Assembly: GCF_047496725.1 (NCBI RefSeq)
Contig: NC_132981.1
Coordinates: forward strand, 1,446,001-1,510,000
From: Anoplolepis gracilipes
Taxonomy: Eukaryota; Arthropoda; Insecta; Hymenoptera; Formicidae
DNA: 64,000 bases
Direction: 5' to 3'
A program made the translations under genes and the position numbers. Under the pieces are notes generated by a model. That model made no database searches. It was not told where the DNA came from and worked only from the letters and a program-made list of their open reading frames with translations. Shown one piece after another: positions 10,679-20,686 of the stretch (the first letter of the stretch is position 1; every line of letters begins with the position of its first letter).

Positions 10679-12012
10679 CTAGCCGGAAAAATCGACGATG
10701 ACTTGACGCGACGCGTCGATTTCTATCACATTATCGAACTCTGCGTAAACAATGCAGTTAATGGTCTCGGCGAGAGCTCTCTCGAATCGCACTTCTAATC
10801 GCAAACTTCCATGTTTCACAAGATTCCAATGGCCGGCACAATTAGCGGACAAATCGGGTGTAAGGTCAAAAGCAAATAACATATATCCCTTGAAATAATC
10901 CTCTCTGCTTATAGAATTTCCTTCATTCAAAAAATGGATACCTGTCCCCGAAAAAAGCGTTTGATAAGCTCCAACTTAAAGCGGTTCTTCAACCGAGAAA
11001 ACCGGCTGTAACGGCCTACTGGGAATTTGCATACCATCGACATACATTGAGAAGAAATTTATACCCCAATTTTTAAAATTAAACGGATTTAATTTTCTAT
11101 CACCATTAAATGCTTTATTATTGACGAAACCGACTATTATTCGTTTCGGTAGTTGACCTAATATTGCATTATCTATTGATTCCGCCATTACGCTATGAAT
11201 CGTAAAAGTTTTAACCTCGACTCTCGTAAGTGGATACTTGGCAGTAACTTTACTCAACATTCTAGCGTGTGCGAGTAACACCCCGGCGCTTATTTTCGCT
11301 CTTCTCACAAGTAAGCTGGCATCCAATATATGAATTTTCGGTAAACTGTTACTTTCCATGAGACAAAATGAATCTTTCGAGCGTACGAGTCGTAAGCGTA
11401 CTTCTACGCCGTTAATTAAAAATTTGTCTTGATTGAAAACGTCGCAATGAAGATGTCATATAAGATCTAGCGCTCGTTCTCCGTGAATGTATCGAGCTCG
11501 TCTTACGAGCGCGGCGTTGCCTTTTGATTCCAATAGATCGTCCATGTATCCGGGTGTATCCGCGTCCCACAGACTCGAGGTTAGATGGGTAGTTTTTGCG
11601 GGTGAAGAGTAATTTAACAACGCCTCGATGTACGCGCGGTACGCGTAAGCGTTGTTCGGAGGCGACACGAGCTTTTGATTGAAATACACGTCGATCTGAT
11701 TGAAGATGGAGTGGAGTAAATGATTTACGGGCCCTACTTTGACCTCTGTGGCGGCGGCGGTATCTTCCGTTCGCGGCGCGAGGTCGTCGTTGGTTTCCAC
11801 GCGCAATCGAAGACTCAGCATGGTATGTGTGAGATCTAAATATTCTTCTCCATGGCCTGGGATGACGAATTCTATCGGTGAGTCGTCCGAGAGCGAGCTG
11901 ACGGGTTTGTAATAGATCCATTGTGAACTTTCGATGCTAGTCTGCGTGGGTGGTAAAGAAAAAAGATCGAGTTCACTTTTTAAACACTCGAATGCGTATG
12001 AAGAAAAGACAT
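10679..12012 (-). pseudogene. MCP: Major capsid protein, double jelly-roll type (broken)
   Basis: Three open stretches in one frame (11821-11456, 11359-10976 and 10930-10679) together encode a Polinton major capsid protein, which would form the pseudohexameric shell. Recognisable segments are FNQIDVYFNQKLVSPPNNAY, LAHARMLSKVTAKYPLTRVE and the C-terminal FDLTPDLSANC. In-frame stops lie at 11456-11458 (TGA) and 10976-10978 (TAA), and the ATG at 12012 is out of frame with the body. No usable product is expected. It sits between the pVI/core-like gene and the conserved unknown gene, the order cluster B also keeps. Confidence 0.85.
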
Positions 12013-12087
12013 GATTATTTATCGTAAATTTTTATCAATATCTTTTACTGATATTTTCGTTGTCTACTGTGTTTAGCGTAGTATCGT

Positions 12088-12666
12088 TTAAGAAAATATG
12101 TCGGATACGATGCGCTTTCTAGAAGTTTTACGACGTTTCGTAGAGGAGTTATATCTTTTCTTTGACTTGCGATTTTTCTTTCTCCCCTTGCTTTTTAATG
12201 TTTTATTCCGCGCTTTGATTTTTTTCGGTAATCTTTTCTTATTTGATCGCCGACGTTTACGTGACGACGTTACCGTGGATTTAACGATACGCGCGTTAAG
12301 CCCGGCGAAAGGAAACTGAGCTGCGTGCATTTTCGCATCTGTCTTATATCCTGAGCCTTTCATCAGACTACTTATTTTTTCTTTAGCTTTTCTCTTGAGA
12401 TTTTCGCGCGATTCTTTAAAACGGTTTTCGGCCAACACCTTTAGCGGTATATTATTTTCAATATCACCGATTATTAACACCTGCTTGTAAAGCTTCTTTC
12501 CCTACTGCACGCGCTCCTCTACTAGATAAGGTAGTATACGTCTAAATAATCCTCCTAGAAAACTTCCGACTCCATGACCGCGTTGATAAGGTGCGCCGAC
12601 GAAAACTCTCGGAATTCCACCACATCTGCCGCTTTGTAAATTGTAATACTCGTAGTAGTCTGTCAT
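12088..12666 (-). pseudogene. pVI/core-like basic virion protein (broken)
   Basis: From the ATG at 12666 the first 50 residues contain GAPYQRGHGVGSFLGGLF, a glycine-rich amphipathic segment typical of adenovirus-pVI-like or minor core proteins of Polintons. The frame then hits TAG. Reading resumes in the same frame at 12480 for 130 residues: a GSGYK motif, then a long Lys/Arg tail ending in DIFS. Between the two, the sense continues in a second frame, so two small indels compensate. The basic tail suggests DNA condensation. It lies between the minor and major capsid genes. Confidence 0.65.
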
Positions 12667-12723
12667 GTTGCATTTGAGAACTTAATTTTTATCTTTTTCC
12701 CTATGACACCGACGTTCGCAATA

Positions 12724-13635
12724 CTAACGGGTTCGCCTAAAGTGTAACGTCACAGTCGATGTTCCGGATTCGAATGTTATTTTTTTTCCGAACTGATCTC
12801 TTATATCGATTTCAATCCTACTGAAATTTGTTCGTCGTAACGGGATATAATGCAGAGAAGAGAAATGTTCCACTTGATTCGTTCCGTACTCGTAATCGCG
12901 ACCATGCCCCTCGACCGACACTATTCGGAGAAGAGGAGACTGTACATCGCCTGTTATGTAAGGTTCGCAAATATCACAATAAACGAATAGTTTATCGGGA
13001 ATATCGCGAGCCAAACTACAGGGTTCGTAACTAAAGAATCCAAAGTGTTCCTTTTCAAAACCGAGTTTAACAAAAATTGATGTAGATTTTTTTTTTGAAT
13101 CAGGATTATACGTCGTAAGCATAGTATAGTATCGTCCTTCCTGCTTAGGAGCATTATAAAGTGCATCCCCTAAACCGAGTATTCGTAGAAGTTTATCGGA
13201 AAAGTTTACATAATGATTTAGTTTACATTTATTTTCATCACACTCAAGGTAAAACTCTATACTACCGGCAGATAACCCCCGTCGATCCAGACGAAAATGC
13301 GAACTGACTCCTTTACACGTCGTAATAATCGCGTCGAAAAGTTCGTCCATATTTTTATAAATGCCAGCCCGTATTTCGTCTTCCCTCGAAATTATCACAG
13401 AATCTTTTTCCTCGTTACCTTGAATGTCAACATCGGCGAATGTGAGTATATTCTCCCCGCGTTGTATATGAAAAAAAGTATTGGGAAATTGAATTTCGCT
13501 GAGCGCGACTTCCCATTCGCCGTGTAACTGTATCGATTGAGGCAATTCCATAATAAATGACGAGGTTGTATTGTCCGGAAAATAACGTATACTGCTATTG
13601 CTCGGAAGAACCAGTAGAAATTGGTCCTCCCTCAT
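12724..13635 (-). CDS. Minor capsid (penton-like) protein, intact frame
   Basis: An uninterrupted 303-residue frame begins MREDQFLLVLPSNSS at an ATG at 13635, one base after the integrase stop. This is the usual start of Polinton penton-like minor capsid proteins, single jelly-roll proteins of the capsid vertices. The segment ELPQSIQLHGEWEVALSEI and the strand-rich C-terminus ending in VTLHFRRTR fit the family. The C-terminal half aligns by eye with cluster B's 17461-17886 product (ILGLG versus LLGFS; TLHFRRTR versus RLHVRRRQ). It is the best-preserved structural gene of the cluster. Confidence 0.8.
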   Translation of the reverse strand: MREDQFLLVLPSNSSIRYFPDNTTSSFIMELPQSIQLHGEWEVALSEIQFPNTFFHIQRGENILTFADVDIQGNEEKDSVIISREDEIRAGIYKNMDELFDAIITTCKGVSSHFRLDRRGLSAGSIEFYLECDENKCKLNHYVNFSDKLLRILGLGDALYNAPKQEGRYYTMLTTYNPDSKKKSTSIFVKLGFEKEHFGFFSYEPCSLARDIPDKLFVYCDICEPYITGDVQSPLLRIVSVEGHGRDYEYGTNQVEHFSSLHYIPLRRTNFSRIEIDIRDQFGKKITFESGTSTVTLHFRRTR

Positions 13636-13636
13636 C

Positions 13637-14716
13637 TCAAAGATTTGTTAAACTTGAAGCGGGAATCCAACTATCGAACTTGCTAGGATAACCACGCCAG
13701 CTAACTAACAGTTGTTTATTATTACCACGTCCTCTGTTCTTTATCACGCGATTGACGATAAATTCTTCCTCCTGTAAATTTTTCTCAACTAGGGCTAATT
13801 CTTGCTCGTAAAAAATACCGTCTATGACCTCGCCGGCTAAGTCACTTAGTTCGTACACTCGCGGTTTTTGCCAATCAAGAACCCGATGAATTCGAAATAT
13901 CTCCTCGCTCCACTTTGCCTCGTATCCTTTCTCGAAGGTGACTTTTGCTCTACTAATCCGCACGAGTTCGCACGCGGTATTTAGCCTTTTGTTTTTGCAT
14001 TTCTCGTTTTTCCAACAAAGAGTTATATTTTCGCGCGCAATGCGGGCATTTTCCCGCGTAACGACCGCAGGTTGCATTTTGATAATGGAATGACGCGTGT
14101 GATTATAAGCGTGAACGATATCCTGCAAAACATTTATGTGACGTCATGTATTTTTATGCGTAAAATAACGCCACATACGTTCCTTGAGTGTTCTATTAAA
14201 ACGCTCCACTATAGCTGCTTTAATATCAGGATTGCGAGTTACGCGAAAACGAATGTCTTTTTCTTTTAAGAATTTTTGTACAGGACGCGCTATAAATTCT
14301 TTACCTTTGTTGGTCTGTAGGCAAACCGGTAGACGACCATTGCTTCTCGAGAATATACGCTCAAAAGCTCGTATTACACAGATACCTGTTTTGTCACGTA
14401 AAGGTTCAACCCATACAAATTTACTAAGCACATCGATTACTACGAGTAAATAGGAATAATCGTCATTATAGCTCTTGAGATTACGGAGATCAATCAAATC
14501 AGCTTCCCACAAATCGTCGATATTTGTCACGTTATAATGTAAACGCGGAAATTTTCATCGTACCGGTCGATGCAGCGTGTACGCGTCTTGTGATTTAAGC
14601 CAGTCGAGAACATTGTTGGGACTAAAATTCGGTTTAACGGCTTGCGTTAAATTGTCCACCGCGGAATACCCTGCGTAGTGCGAGGGGTCGTAATACAGTT
14701 TTTCGAATTCCGACAT
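13637..14716 (-). pseudogene. INT: Retroviral-type integrase with chromodomain (two stops)
   Basis: One frame of 360 codons runs from the ATG at 14716 to 13637. Order: an N-terminal segment (YYDPSHYAGYSAVDNL), the rve catalytic core, and a C-terminal chromodomain with the aromatic-cage pattern (EFIVNRVIKNRGRG, SWRGYPSKFDSWIPASSL). Integrase would insert the element into host DNA, and the chromodomain would bias target choice to modified histones. In-frame TGA codons lie at 14555-14557 and 14144-14146. Of the catalytic triad, Asp73 (EADL) and Glu171 (VERFNRTL) are present, but the middle Asp reads Asn at residue 136 (LQTNKGKEF, 14309-14311). The gene is dead in three independent ways. Confidence 0.9.
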
Positions 14717-15694
14717 TAGAGTCTCATCCAATCGAGTAAACGTTTTTTCCCTTTCGACGGAGAATCTTCGTTATCGTGTGTTAATGTTTCATCGGCGCTG
14801 TCTTCGCCGGCGGATACAAATATCGTGTCTGCGTCGGACTCGTTTAATTTACGAGTGTATGATTTTGAGCGCAGAGTTTTCTTCGGAGTGGAGCTCCCGC
14901 GAGGTAACGGATTTTTAATACGATGAACTCGTAACAAATCGCGATTACCTATGAGATTGGAAGGCATGTTTATATCATGCAGTAATCTGGATTCTTCCGG
15001 TTGCTTTTACGGTTTTTCTTTCCTGTATCACGTCGTTTATGAGATCCGAGATATTCGATCCCGTTACGACTATACCGTCTATAGTCACAACTCCGCGTCT
15101 ATCCCAGCTAATCTTAGACTCCGGGGTGTCTACCAAATATTTCAATAGAGCGCGTGCTTTGTCGCGATAAGATTTCGGCACGGAGACGACTATTTGTTTT
15201 ATCATTTCCACCGATTGAGCGCGTTTTTTTCCGAAACTGCTACTAGCATTACTACCGCTAATGTTACCGTCACTGCTAATTAAAGTTTGCGTTTCCAAAA
15301 GTTCATCGCTATCGTCATCATACAAATCTTTCATGTCTTCGTTCTGCTCTTCATCTACCTCGCCATTATCTTTGCGTAAATGTTTTCTCGCAGCTCGAAC
15401 AAAGTGAAGATAATGTTGAAGTACTTCCTTGTACATTTTCCATCTTTCCCCCTCGTCGCGGGGAGTCGTTGCGAGATTAAGAATACGGCACATCTCAGTA
15501 TCGAGTCGCGATAAAGTAGTTCCAGGCGTCTGCACCGTATTATTGTTTTCGTTAACATTTTCCAGATTTTATTTTATCGAATTATCCGACGATGATGCGC
15601 TGGGTGCTATTTCCGGATGATGTTGATGTTGCATGCGCTACATTCTCTCGAGATTTTCCGTAGAAATTAAAACCATTTTTTTAGTTCTTTCCAT
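14716..15694 (-). pseudogene. Conserved Polinton protein of unknown function (broken)
   Basis: From an ATG at 15694 (MERTKKMVLIS) the frame meets TAG at 15638-15640 and TAA at 15569-15571, then stays open for 186 residues to 14975. After a frameshift near 14995 it continues in another frame for about 90 residues to 14716, where the stop overlaps the integrase ATG. Visible features are a helix-rich N-terminal third, an acidic linker (EDMKDLYDDDSDELL) and a conserved-looking C-terminal domain (RRGVVTIDGIVVTGSNISDL). I recognise the family from Polinton-like elements but know no function. It may act in replication or packaging, since it sits between ATPase and integrase. Confidence 0.65.
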
Positions 15695-15769
15695 TATTCA
15701 AATATCGGAATCGTTAATGCTTTACTTTTTATTCTGAAAAAAAGCTGATATAAAAAGTTGTATAATTTT

Positions 15770-16066
15770 TCATTTCCTGATAATCCGTGATAATATAACC
15801 TTGAGTAAAGGAGCAATAAGATAGGGTAAGAATCCTCCCCGTTGTACCAGTAGCTTTCTTCTGCCTCTCCAATTACCTCGTTTTGTCGCGACGCGTTGTA
15901 GGGTGGTTTTATGCTTCGCTAATCGTCTTTTTTCGTTACTTCCAAGCGGTACGTTTCCTTTGAGCGTATTATAAGCGCACTCTTGTATGCACTTTATTAG
16001 TTTATTATCTGCAGTGCGTAAGAAAGACACTCTTTGATTTTTTTTCAGATAGCACAAAGTTTTCAA
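15770..16066 (-). CDS. Small basic protein with hydrophobic C-terminus
   Basis: A 98-residue frame, starting at a TTG because no in-frame ATG is seen, encodes a Lys/Arg-rich protein (LKGNVPLGSNEKRRLAKH, RRKLLVQRGG) ending in a hydrophobic segment (FLPYLIAPLLKVIL). This layout is like the short core/pX-type proteins of Polintons and adintoviruses. An ATG-led start exists just upstream in another frame (MINRRAKR), so a one-base indel near 16070 probably broke the start. It lies between the ATPase and the unknown protein. Family assignment is tentative. Confidence 0.55.
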   Translation of the reverse strand: MKTLCYLKKNQRVSFLRTADNKLIKCIQECAYNTLKGNVPLGSNEKRRLAKHKTTLQRVATKRGNWRGRRKLLVQRGGFLPYLIAPLLKVILSRIIRK

Positions 16067-16220
16067 AAGACATGCGTTTCGCTCGCCGATTGATCATCTA
16101 GCAGTTTTTATTGCTCCGTCCGACGAATTCCGCGACGCCGGTGACGAAGGATATTTATTCTCTTTTACCATTACGATGTAATAGCGCGACTGGCAAGATG
16201 CGTATGTAATCACCTTCCTT

Positions 16221-16993
16221 TTATATACTCCCTCCTCTATTGCTCGATCTACGAGGTACGTAGACGTAATGCAGCGAATCGTCGGGAAAGATACACACCC
16301 GAAATCGATATTCGTCTGGAGTGGATTGTTTCAAATGAAGCAATAAATACCCATGCGGTCTCGAGGTTGCGTCGTAGTATGCTTCAACCATAAACTTTGG
16401 GTCGTCGGGATATACTTGACGTGCTAAATGACGAATTTGAGCACGATCACGCGGATTTTTGAAAACAACTATATAATTCGCGTTGAGAGATATGTCACGC
16501 TGTCCACGCCCCTGATGGAACAGATTTTGCGAGATAAGAATAACACTGAGATTCTTATGATGGTTTCCTTTCGTAAACAGATCCACGATAGCGTTGCACG
16601 ATGATGATTTTCTCATAAGATTGTCGATTATTACCAATTTCGGAGAAAGCGGATCGTTGGAATATTCTTCCGGCGCGGCAATCCCTCTCGAAATTCGATT
16701 ATTTTTTTTTTCGCGTTTCTCAAAGTATTATTACCGCTAAAGTATCCGCTCCTTCGCGCGCTTTTCTCTTCTACTTCTCTTTCACTCACAGCGTGTTGTA
16801 AGCGCTGATACGCATCTTGCCACTCGGCGTAATAAAATAAAATTTTCTCGAATCGTACATCAGACATGATTGATAAACTTCGAAGGAAAGTTTCCACGAA
16901 AATCGTTTTTCCGCATCCCGTAGGTCCGCAGACGATCGACGTCCAAGGATGTTTCCAGCATACATCCATTTTGCAAAATGAGCGATTGCGCAT
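16221..16993 (-). pseudogene. ATP: A32/FtsK-type genome packaging ATPase (frameshifted)
   Basis: The ATG at 16993 starts a frame with Walker A GPTGCGKT (residues 23-30) that ends at 16631. A second frame from 16637 to 16221 carries Walker B (VIIDN) and the sensor strand SVILISQNLFHQG. The sense changes frame near 16675. In Polintons this HerA/FtsK-superfamily motor pumps DNA into the capsid. The residue after the Walker B Asp, usually acidic in this family, is Asn here (16620-16622). With the frameshift the gene cannot make an active motor. It is the first gene of cluster A, next to the divergent boundary with cluster B. Confidence 0.85.
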
Positions 16994-17440
16994 TTATACA
17001 CAAATTTATAAATGAAATAAGTTCATCGTCACCCTTACAAATAATAATAATAAGCTTGTTAAAAATGCGCATGCGCGATAAATTTTTAATGTTAAACGTT
17101 GGAATGCAGAGAAATAAGCTTATCCGTGCTTCGGGGTCCTCCACCCGCGGCGGTCGCGTGCTCGCGCTAGCGAATATCTTGCTGAGCGTAATGGCGCGGT
17201 GATAAGGTGTAACTTTAGTAAAAATGCTCTCACCATCATATATATGCTCGCGATAACAAGGGATTGAGCGTACGCGCAATTTTTAAAAAATTATTGTTTT
17301 ACTAAATAAAAAATATACCACTTAAAAACTAAATTAATAAAACTAAAAAATATAAAAAGTTGGGAGGAAATAGGAGCAGTGTTTTTATTAAAAATAAATT
17401 TTTTATTTTTATATATGCATTTACATAGCATTTTTCTTAT
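16994..17440. other. Divergent region between clusters A and B
   Basis: The 447 bp between the two capsid clusters have no convincing gene; a 139-residue minus-strand frame over 16860-17279 mostly overlaps the ATPase start. The right part (17280-17440) is A/T-rich and could hold an element end or a promoter. I could not identify a terminal repeat or a target duplication that would mark the junction. Confidence 0.5.
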
Positions 17441-17460
17441 TAGATGGAGAATGGCCTATA

Positions 17461-17886
17461 GTGCTTCCCGCTAATTACAATACGATGAGGAACGAGATCA
17501 AATGCGCCTACAGATTAAATTTTAGCAAGCCTAACAATATTGGATCGCTGCTAGGATTCTCGAACCGTATACTGCAGCCGCGAAAATGGTACGAGTCGGA
17601 CGTGCCGATTAACATTATCAACGTGAACATTATCCGCGTCGAATGTAATGTGACCGCGGGTGCGTACAACAACGGCAAACTCGTTCATACGATACACGAA
17701 TTTTCACCGAAGGTACCACCAGGATATAAGATATCGGAAACACCGGCGCACATCATTTACCTACCGATCATCGTGCGGTGCATTACGGATTTAACGTTAC
17801 GCGTTGTCGACCAGGAAGGACGATTACTCGATTTTCGAGGAGAAGAGATCACCATTAGATTGCATGTACGGCGGCGGCAAAATTAG
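17461..17886 (+). CDS. Minor capsid (penton-like) protein, N-terminally short
   Basis: The 141-residue frame has no in-frame ATG near its start; the GTG at 17461 is only the first possible start. TTTTTCTTATTAG at 17431-17443 looks like a splice acceptor, so either an upstream exon is missing or the N-terminal half was lost. The product covers the C-terminal half of a penton-like jelly roll (NNIGSLLGFSNRIL, VNIIRVECNVTAGAY, ITIRLHVRRR). Cluster A's protein is 303 residues with the same C-terminal pattern. No stop interrupts the frame. The following small ORF starts 6 bp downstream. Confidence 0.6.
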   Translation: MLPANYNTMRNEIKCAYRLNFSKPNNIGSLLGFSNRILQPRKWYESDVPINIINVNIIRVECNVTAGAYNNGKLVHTIHEFSPKVPPGYKISETPAHIIYLPIIVRCITDLTLRVVDQEGRLLDFRGEEITIRLHVRRRQN

Positions 17887-17892
17887 CGTGTG

Positions 17893-18066
17893 ATGCTCGT
17901 GTTGAACGGATCGAAAGACGTGAGAGACAACACAATCTTTACGACGCCAGCGACAACAACATCGACATTTGCTAATATCTAATCATCCGGCACTAAGAAA
18001 AAGAAATTGAACGCATCAAACGTTGCGTTTTTACAATCTTTGGGATTCGTGGTGCGAAACATTTAA
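17893..18066 (+). pseudogene. Small ORF between capsid genes, one in-frame stop
   Basis: Starting at an ATG at 17893, 58 codons run to TAA at 18064-18066 with an internal TAA at 17980-17982. The second half (NASNVAFLQSLGFVVRNI) reads like a real C-terminus and the spacing to both neighbours (6 and 3 bp) is tight, which suggests a genuine small virion gene that has lost one codon to a stop. It occupies the slot of the pVI/core-like gene in cluster A, but I see no sequence similarity. Confidence 0.5.
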
Positions 18067-18069
18067 ACG

Positions 18070-19278
18070 ATGACTGATATTCTTGACATCGCGGATGAGC
18101 CAATCTTTGACGATCGCATCGTCAAGATTGAGACTCACTCCTATAACCCATTCGCCAACACAACGTTCGGACACAGTGATGAGATAAGAATACCCATACA
18201 ACAACAGGATCTGTATACATTGCCGTACGAGAGTTTCTTATACATTGAGGGAGAATTAAAGATAAAGAAGCCAGCTGGCGGATTCAATGTGGTACTGCAA
18301 ATAACGCAAAATAATTGCGTTGTATTCATGTTTGACGAGATTCGATATGAACTCGATGGTGTGGAGATTGATCGGAATAGAAACGTGGGAATAACAAGTA
18401 TGCTCAAAAACTATGTAACAATATCATCCGATAGAAGCGTGATTATGAGAAATGCTGGCTGGAGTGAGCCAACTATTGTGGATGGACACTTTAATTTTTG
18501 CGTACCACTCTACATGTTATTGGGATTTTGCGAGGATTACAGACGCATAGTAATTAACGCTCATCACGAATTGATCTTAATACGATCGCGCAATGACAAC
18601 AATTGTCTGCTTGGAGCTTCGACGCTAGAGCCTGTGATCAACATATTCAAGATACAATGGCGAATGCTACATGTGTTGTTGAGTGAAATTAAAAAGCTGT
18701 CTATGCTGCGCGCTTTGGAAAGCGGACGCTACCTCAGCATGGGTTTTCGCTCGTGGGATCTGTACGAGTTTCCGCTGTTGCAGCGTACAACCAAGCATTC
18801 GTGGGCCATTAAGACCGCGACTCAGCTGGAGAAACCACGATACGTTATCTTTGCTCTGCAGACAGGCCGGAAGAATGTTATGTCCGAGGATGCGAGTAAA
18901 TTCGACGACTGTAAATTAACAAACGTGAAACTCTATCTGAACTCGGAATGTTATCCGTACGACGACATGAATCTGGATTTTGATAAAAACAGATGGTCGA
19001 TTCTGTACGACACGTACGCGCGTTTCTGCAAAACTATTACGGATACGAGTACCTCGAACCGAGTCTCACCGTCTCACTGTTTCTACAGTACGGTCCGTTT
19101 GTGATCATCGATTGTTCTCGACAAAACGAATCGGTCAAGAGTGCAACCGTGGATGTGCGATTGGAATTTGAGTGTAAGGAGAATGTGGCTAATAATACGT
19201 ACTGCGTACTGTCTCATCATACACGATCGCGTAATCCAGTACAACCCGTTGACCAACGTTGTGCGCAAAATTACCTAA
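18070..19278 (+). pseudogene. Divergent major capsid protein (two compensating frameshifts)
   Basis: From ATG 18070 (MTDILDIADEPIFDDRIVKI) the frame is open for about 315 meaningful residues. The sense shifts frame near 19030 into a second frame (YYGYEYLEP, YGPFVIIDCSRQNESVKSA) and returns after a 7-bp tandem duplication (CGTACTG twice, 19198-19211) to end at TAA 19276-19278, in the frame of the start. The family recurs in insect genomes; I infer a double jelly-roll major capsid from its length (about 400 residues), strand-rich sequence and place between minor capsid and the conserved unknown gene. Similarity to cluster A's capsid is not visible by eye. Structure prediction would decide. Confidence 0.6.
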
Positions 19279-19378
19279 GTGTTTGCGACAATAATTTAGA
19301 GAGAGGGAAAGCTGGATATAAATCCGAGTGTTACGAGATGGTTGTCATTCTTCTTAACTGACGAAAAGAGATCTCATC

Positions 19379-19909
19379 ATGTCTGTACCAACGTTTGTCG
19401 ATCTGCAAGAATTTGTCGTTTCGAATAAATTCATCGCAAAGGAGGTGGCGGTGCTGAGAAGAGGAACTGTTCTCGCACACTACATTTTTCGGAGTCCTAT
19501 ACCATGGCATCTCCTTACAAAATCCGAAAAGTGTCAAGCTTCATGGTTGATGGCGAATCATCATGGACTACAATGGGAGGATGGAATCGTTGCGTACAGC
19601 ATGGCGAAACGATTGATTACAACAGCTGTAGTTGAAGAAGAAGATGATAAAATGCAGTGTATCGTATACATTAAAGGATGCCAGAAACGAAAATGGCTTG
19701 CTAATATGCTCGGCAACGATGCGAGAGAAAATTTAATCATTGAGACCTTGGATGCTGATTACGACGATATCGAATCTCTAAATAATCTAGATGTTAAAAA
19801 TACTATACGATGTGAAAAACATGTTAAGAATTGCGCATTACAAAATGTATTCAAAATATTTAACTGGTGGTCGCAACGCCAGAAAAAATTGCAAGATTTG
19901 GAAAAATAA
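19379..19909 (+). CDS. Conserved unknown protein, homologue of 9475-10475
   Basis: An intact 176-residue frame starts at ATG 19379 (MSVPTFVDLQEFVVSNKFIA). Shared marks with the cluster A protein are VDLQEF/VIDIQGF near the start, NHHGLQWEDG/NYHGIEWFDG near residue 59, and a Cys/His stretch (RCEKHVKNCALQNVFK) near residue 142 that could bind a metal. It ends about there, without the long acidic tail or the protease that follow in cluster A. Its position after the major capsid is the same. The function is unknown; all that can be said is that it belongs to the capsid-gene neighbourhood of both lineages. Confidence 0.65.
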   Translation: MSVPTFVDLQEFVVSNKFIAKEVAVLRRGTVLAHYIFRSPIPWHLLTKSEKCQASWLMANHHGLQWEDGIVAYSMAKRLITTAVVEEEDDKMQCIVYIKGCQKRKWLANMLGNDARENLIIETLDADYDDIESLNNLDVKNTIRCEKHVKNCALQNVFKIFNWWSQRQKKLQDLEK

Positions 19910-20189
19910 AATATTTAAACACTAATATGTTTTATTTCTTATTCCCCCTCCTCATTCCCTCCCTCCCTCCCTCCCTCACGAGTCATTTAAGAATTCTTTT
20001 TATCCGAGTATCGTCTCTCTCTCCCTTCTAAAAATTTCAGAGCACTAAAGTATTCTAGAATCTCCCACCATATTTACCACTAATCTCCCACTACTTTGAA
20101 AAACGGGATGTCACGTATATTTGATTCTTCATACGGTTAGTGTTGCGTTAACCGTTCGTGAAAGTGGTCCACTTTTGAAATCTGGAAAT

Positions 20190-20682
20190 ATGTACTACGT
20201 CGAAAGAAGCAGTGGTGGCCCCAGCAGAAGCGTGAATAATTACGTACCGAATCGTTATGAAAGTCCATTGTTTGAGAACAAATGTGACAAGTAAGTTTTT
20301 GTTTAACTTCTTTCTATTTTTTCACAAATTGTTTTTAAACTAATTTTTTTTTATTTTATTTTTCTACAGCATTTCGTTGAAGCGTCGTGCGATTCGTATA
20401 CTAAGTAGACGATACGCATTGACAACCACGGAATTCAAATTCCTTGAAATTGGTATCAACGTGGGTACACCGAGTTACGTGGAAATTATCATAGGAGATC
20501 ATCAAGGAAAGGAACTGGTATTATCTCTCGAAACGTGGAAGGGACTCTACGAGCAACGTCGCAATATTCACGATTTACTGCGAAAGGACTCTAAAGATAC
20601 CTATAATTTTATAAGCGTTGGACCGCTAACAGTGCGAGTTCATACGATTAACGATACTAAACTTATAAGTCTCGAATCTTAA
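20190..20682 (+). CDS. Unknown protein with a 79-bp intron
   Basis: Exon 1 (20190-20290) starts ATG TAC TAC and ends before GTAAGT. The intron (20291-20369) ends TTTTTCTACAG after a T-rich tract. Exon 2 (20370-20682) continues the frame to TAA, giving 137 residues. Exon 1 encodes a Ser/Gly/Asn-rich segment (YVERSSGGPSRSVNNYVPN); exon 2 a basic stretch (LKRRAIRILSRRYAL) then a strand-rich domain. I do not recognise the family. The consensus splice sites and unbroken frame imply nuclear expression and perhaps recent constraint. It lies 280 bp after the conserved unknown gene and 4 bp before the next ORF. Confidence 0.65.
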
Positions 20683-20686
20683 ACGC

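Larger units (their letters stand above)
9120..16993 (-). mobile_element. Decayed Polinton/Maverick element (cluster A)
   Basis: Nine closely packed genes on the minus strand include the Polinton hallmarks: packaging ATPase, chromodomain integrase, minor and major capsid proteins and adenain-type protease. Gaps are short and some ORFs abut. Protein-primed DNA polymerase B, the other hallmark, is not found, so the element is truncated or the polymerase has been lost. I could not identify terminal inverted repeats. At least six of the nine genes carry stops or frameshifts, so the copy is not functional as it stands. Confidence 0.9.

Noticed and set aside
11412..11921. 169-codon Arg-rich minus-strand ORF
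   Set aside because: It is the shifted frame over the major capsid gene; the capsid frame is the one with recognisable sequence.
16860..17279. 139-codon minus-strand ORF upstream of the ATPase
   Set aside because: Most of it overlaps the ATPase start in another frame and the rest has no recognisable pattern; not called as a gene.
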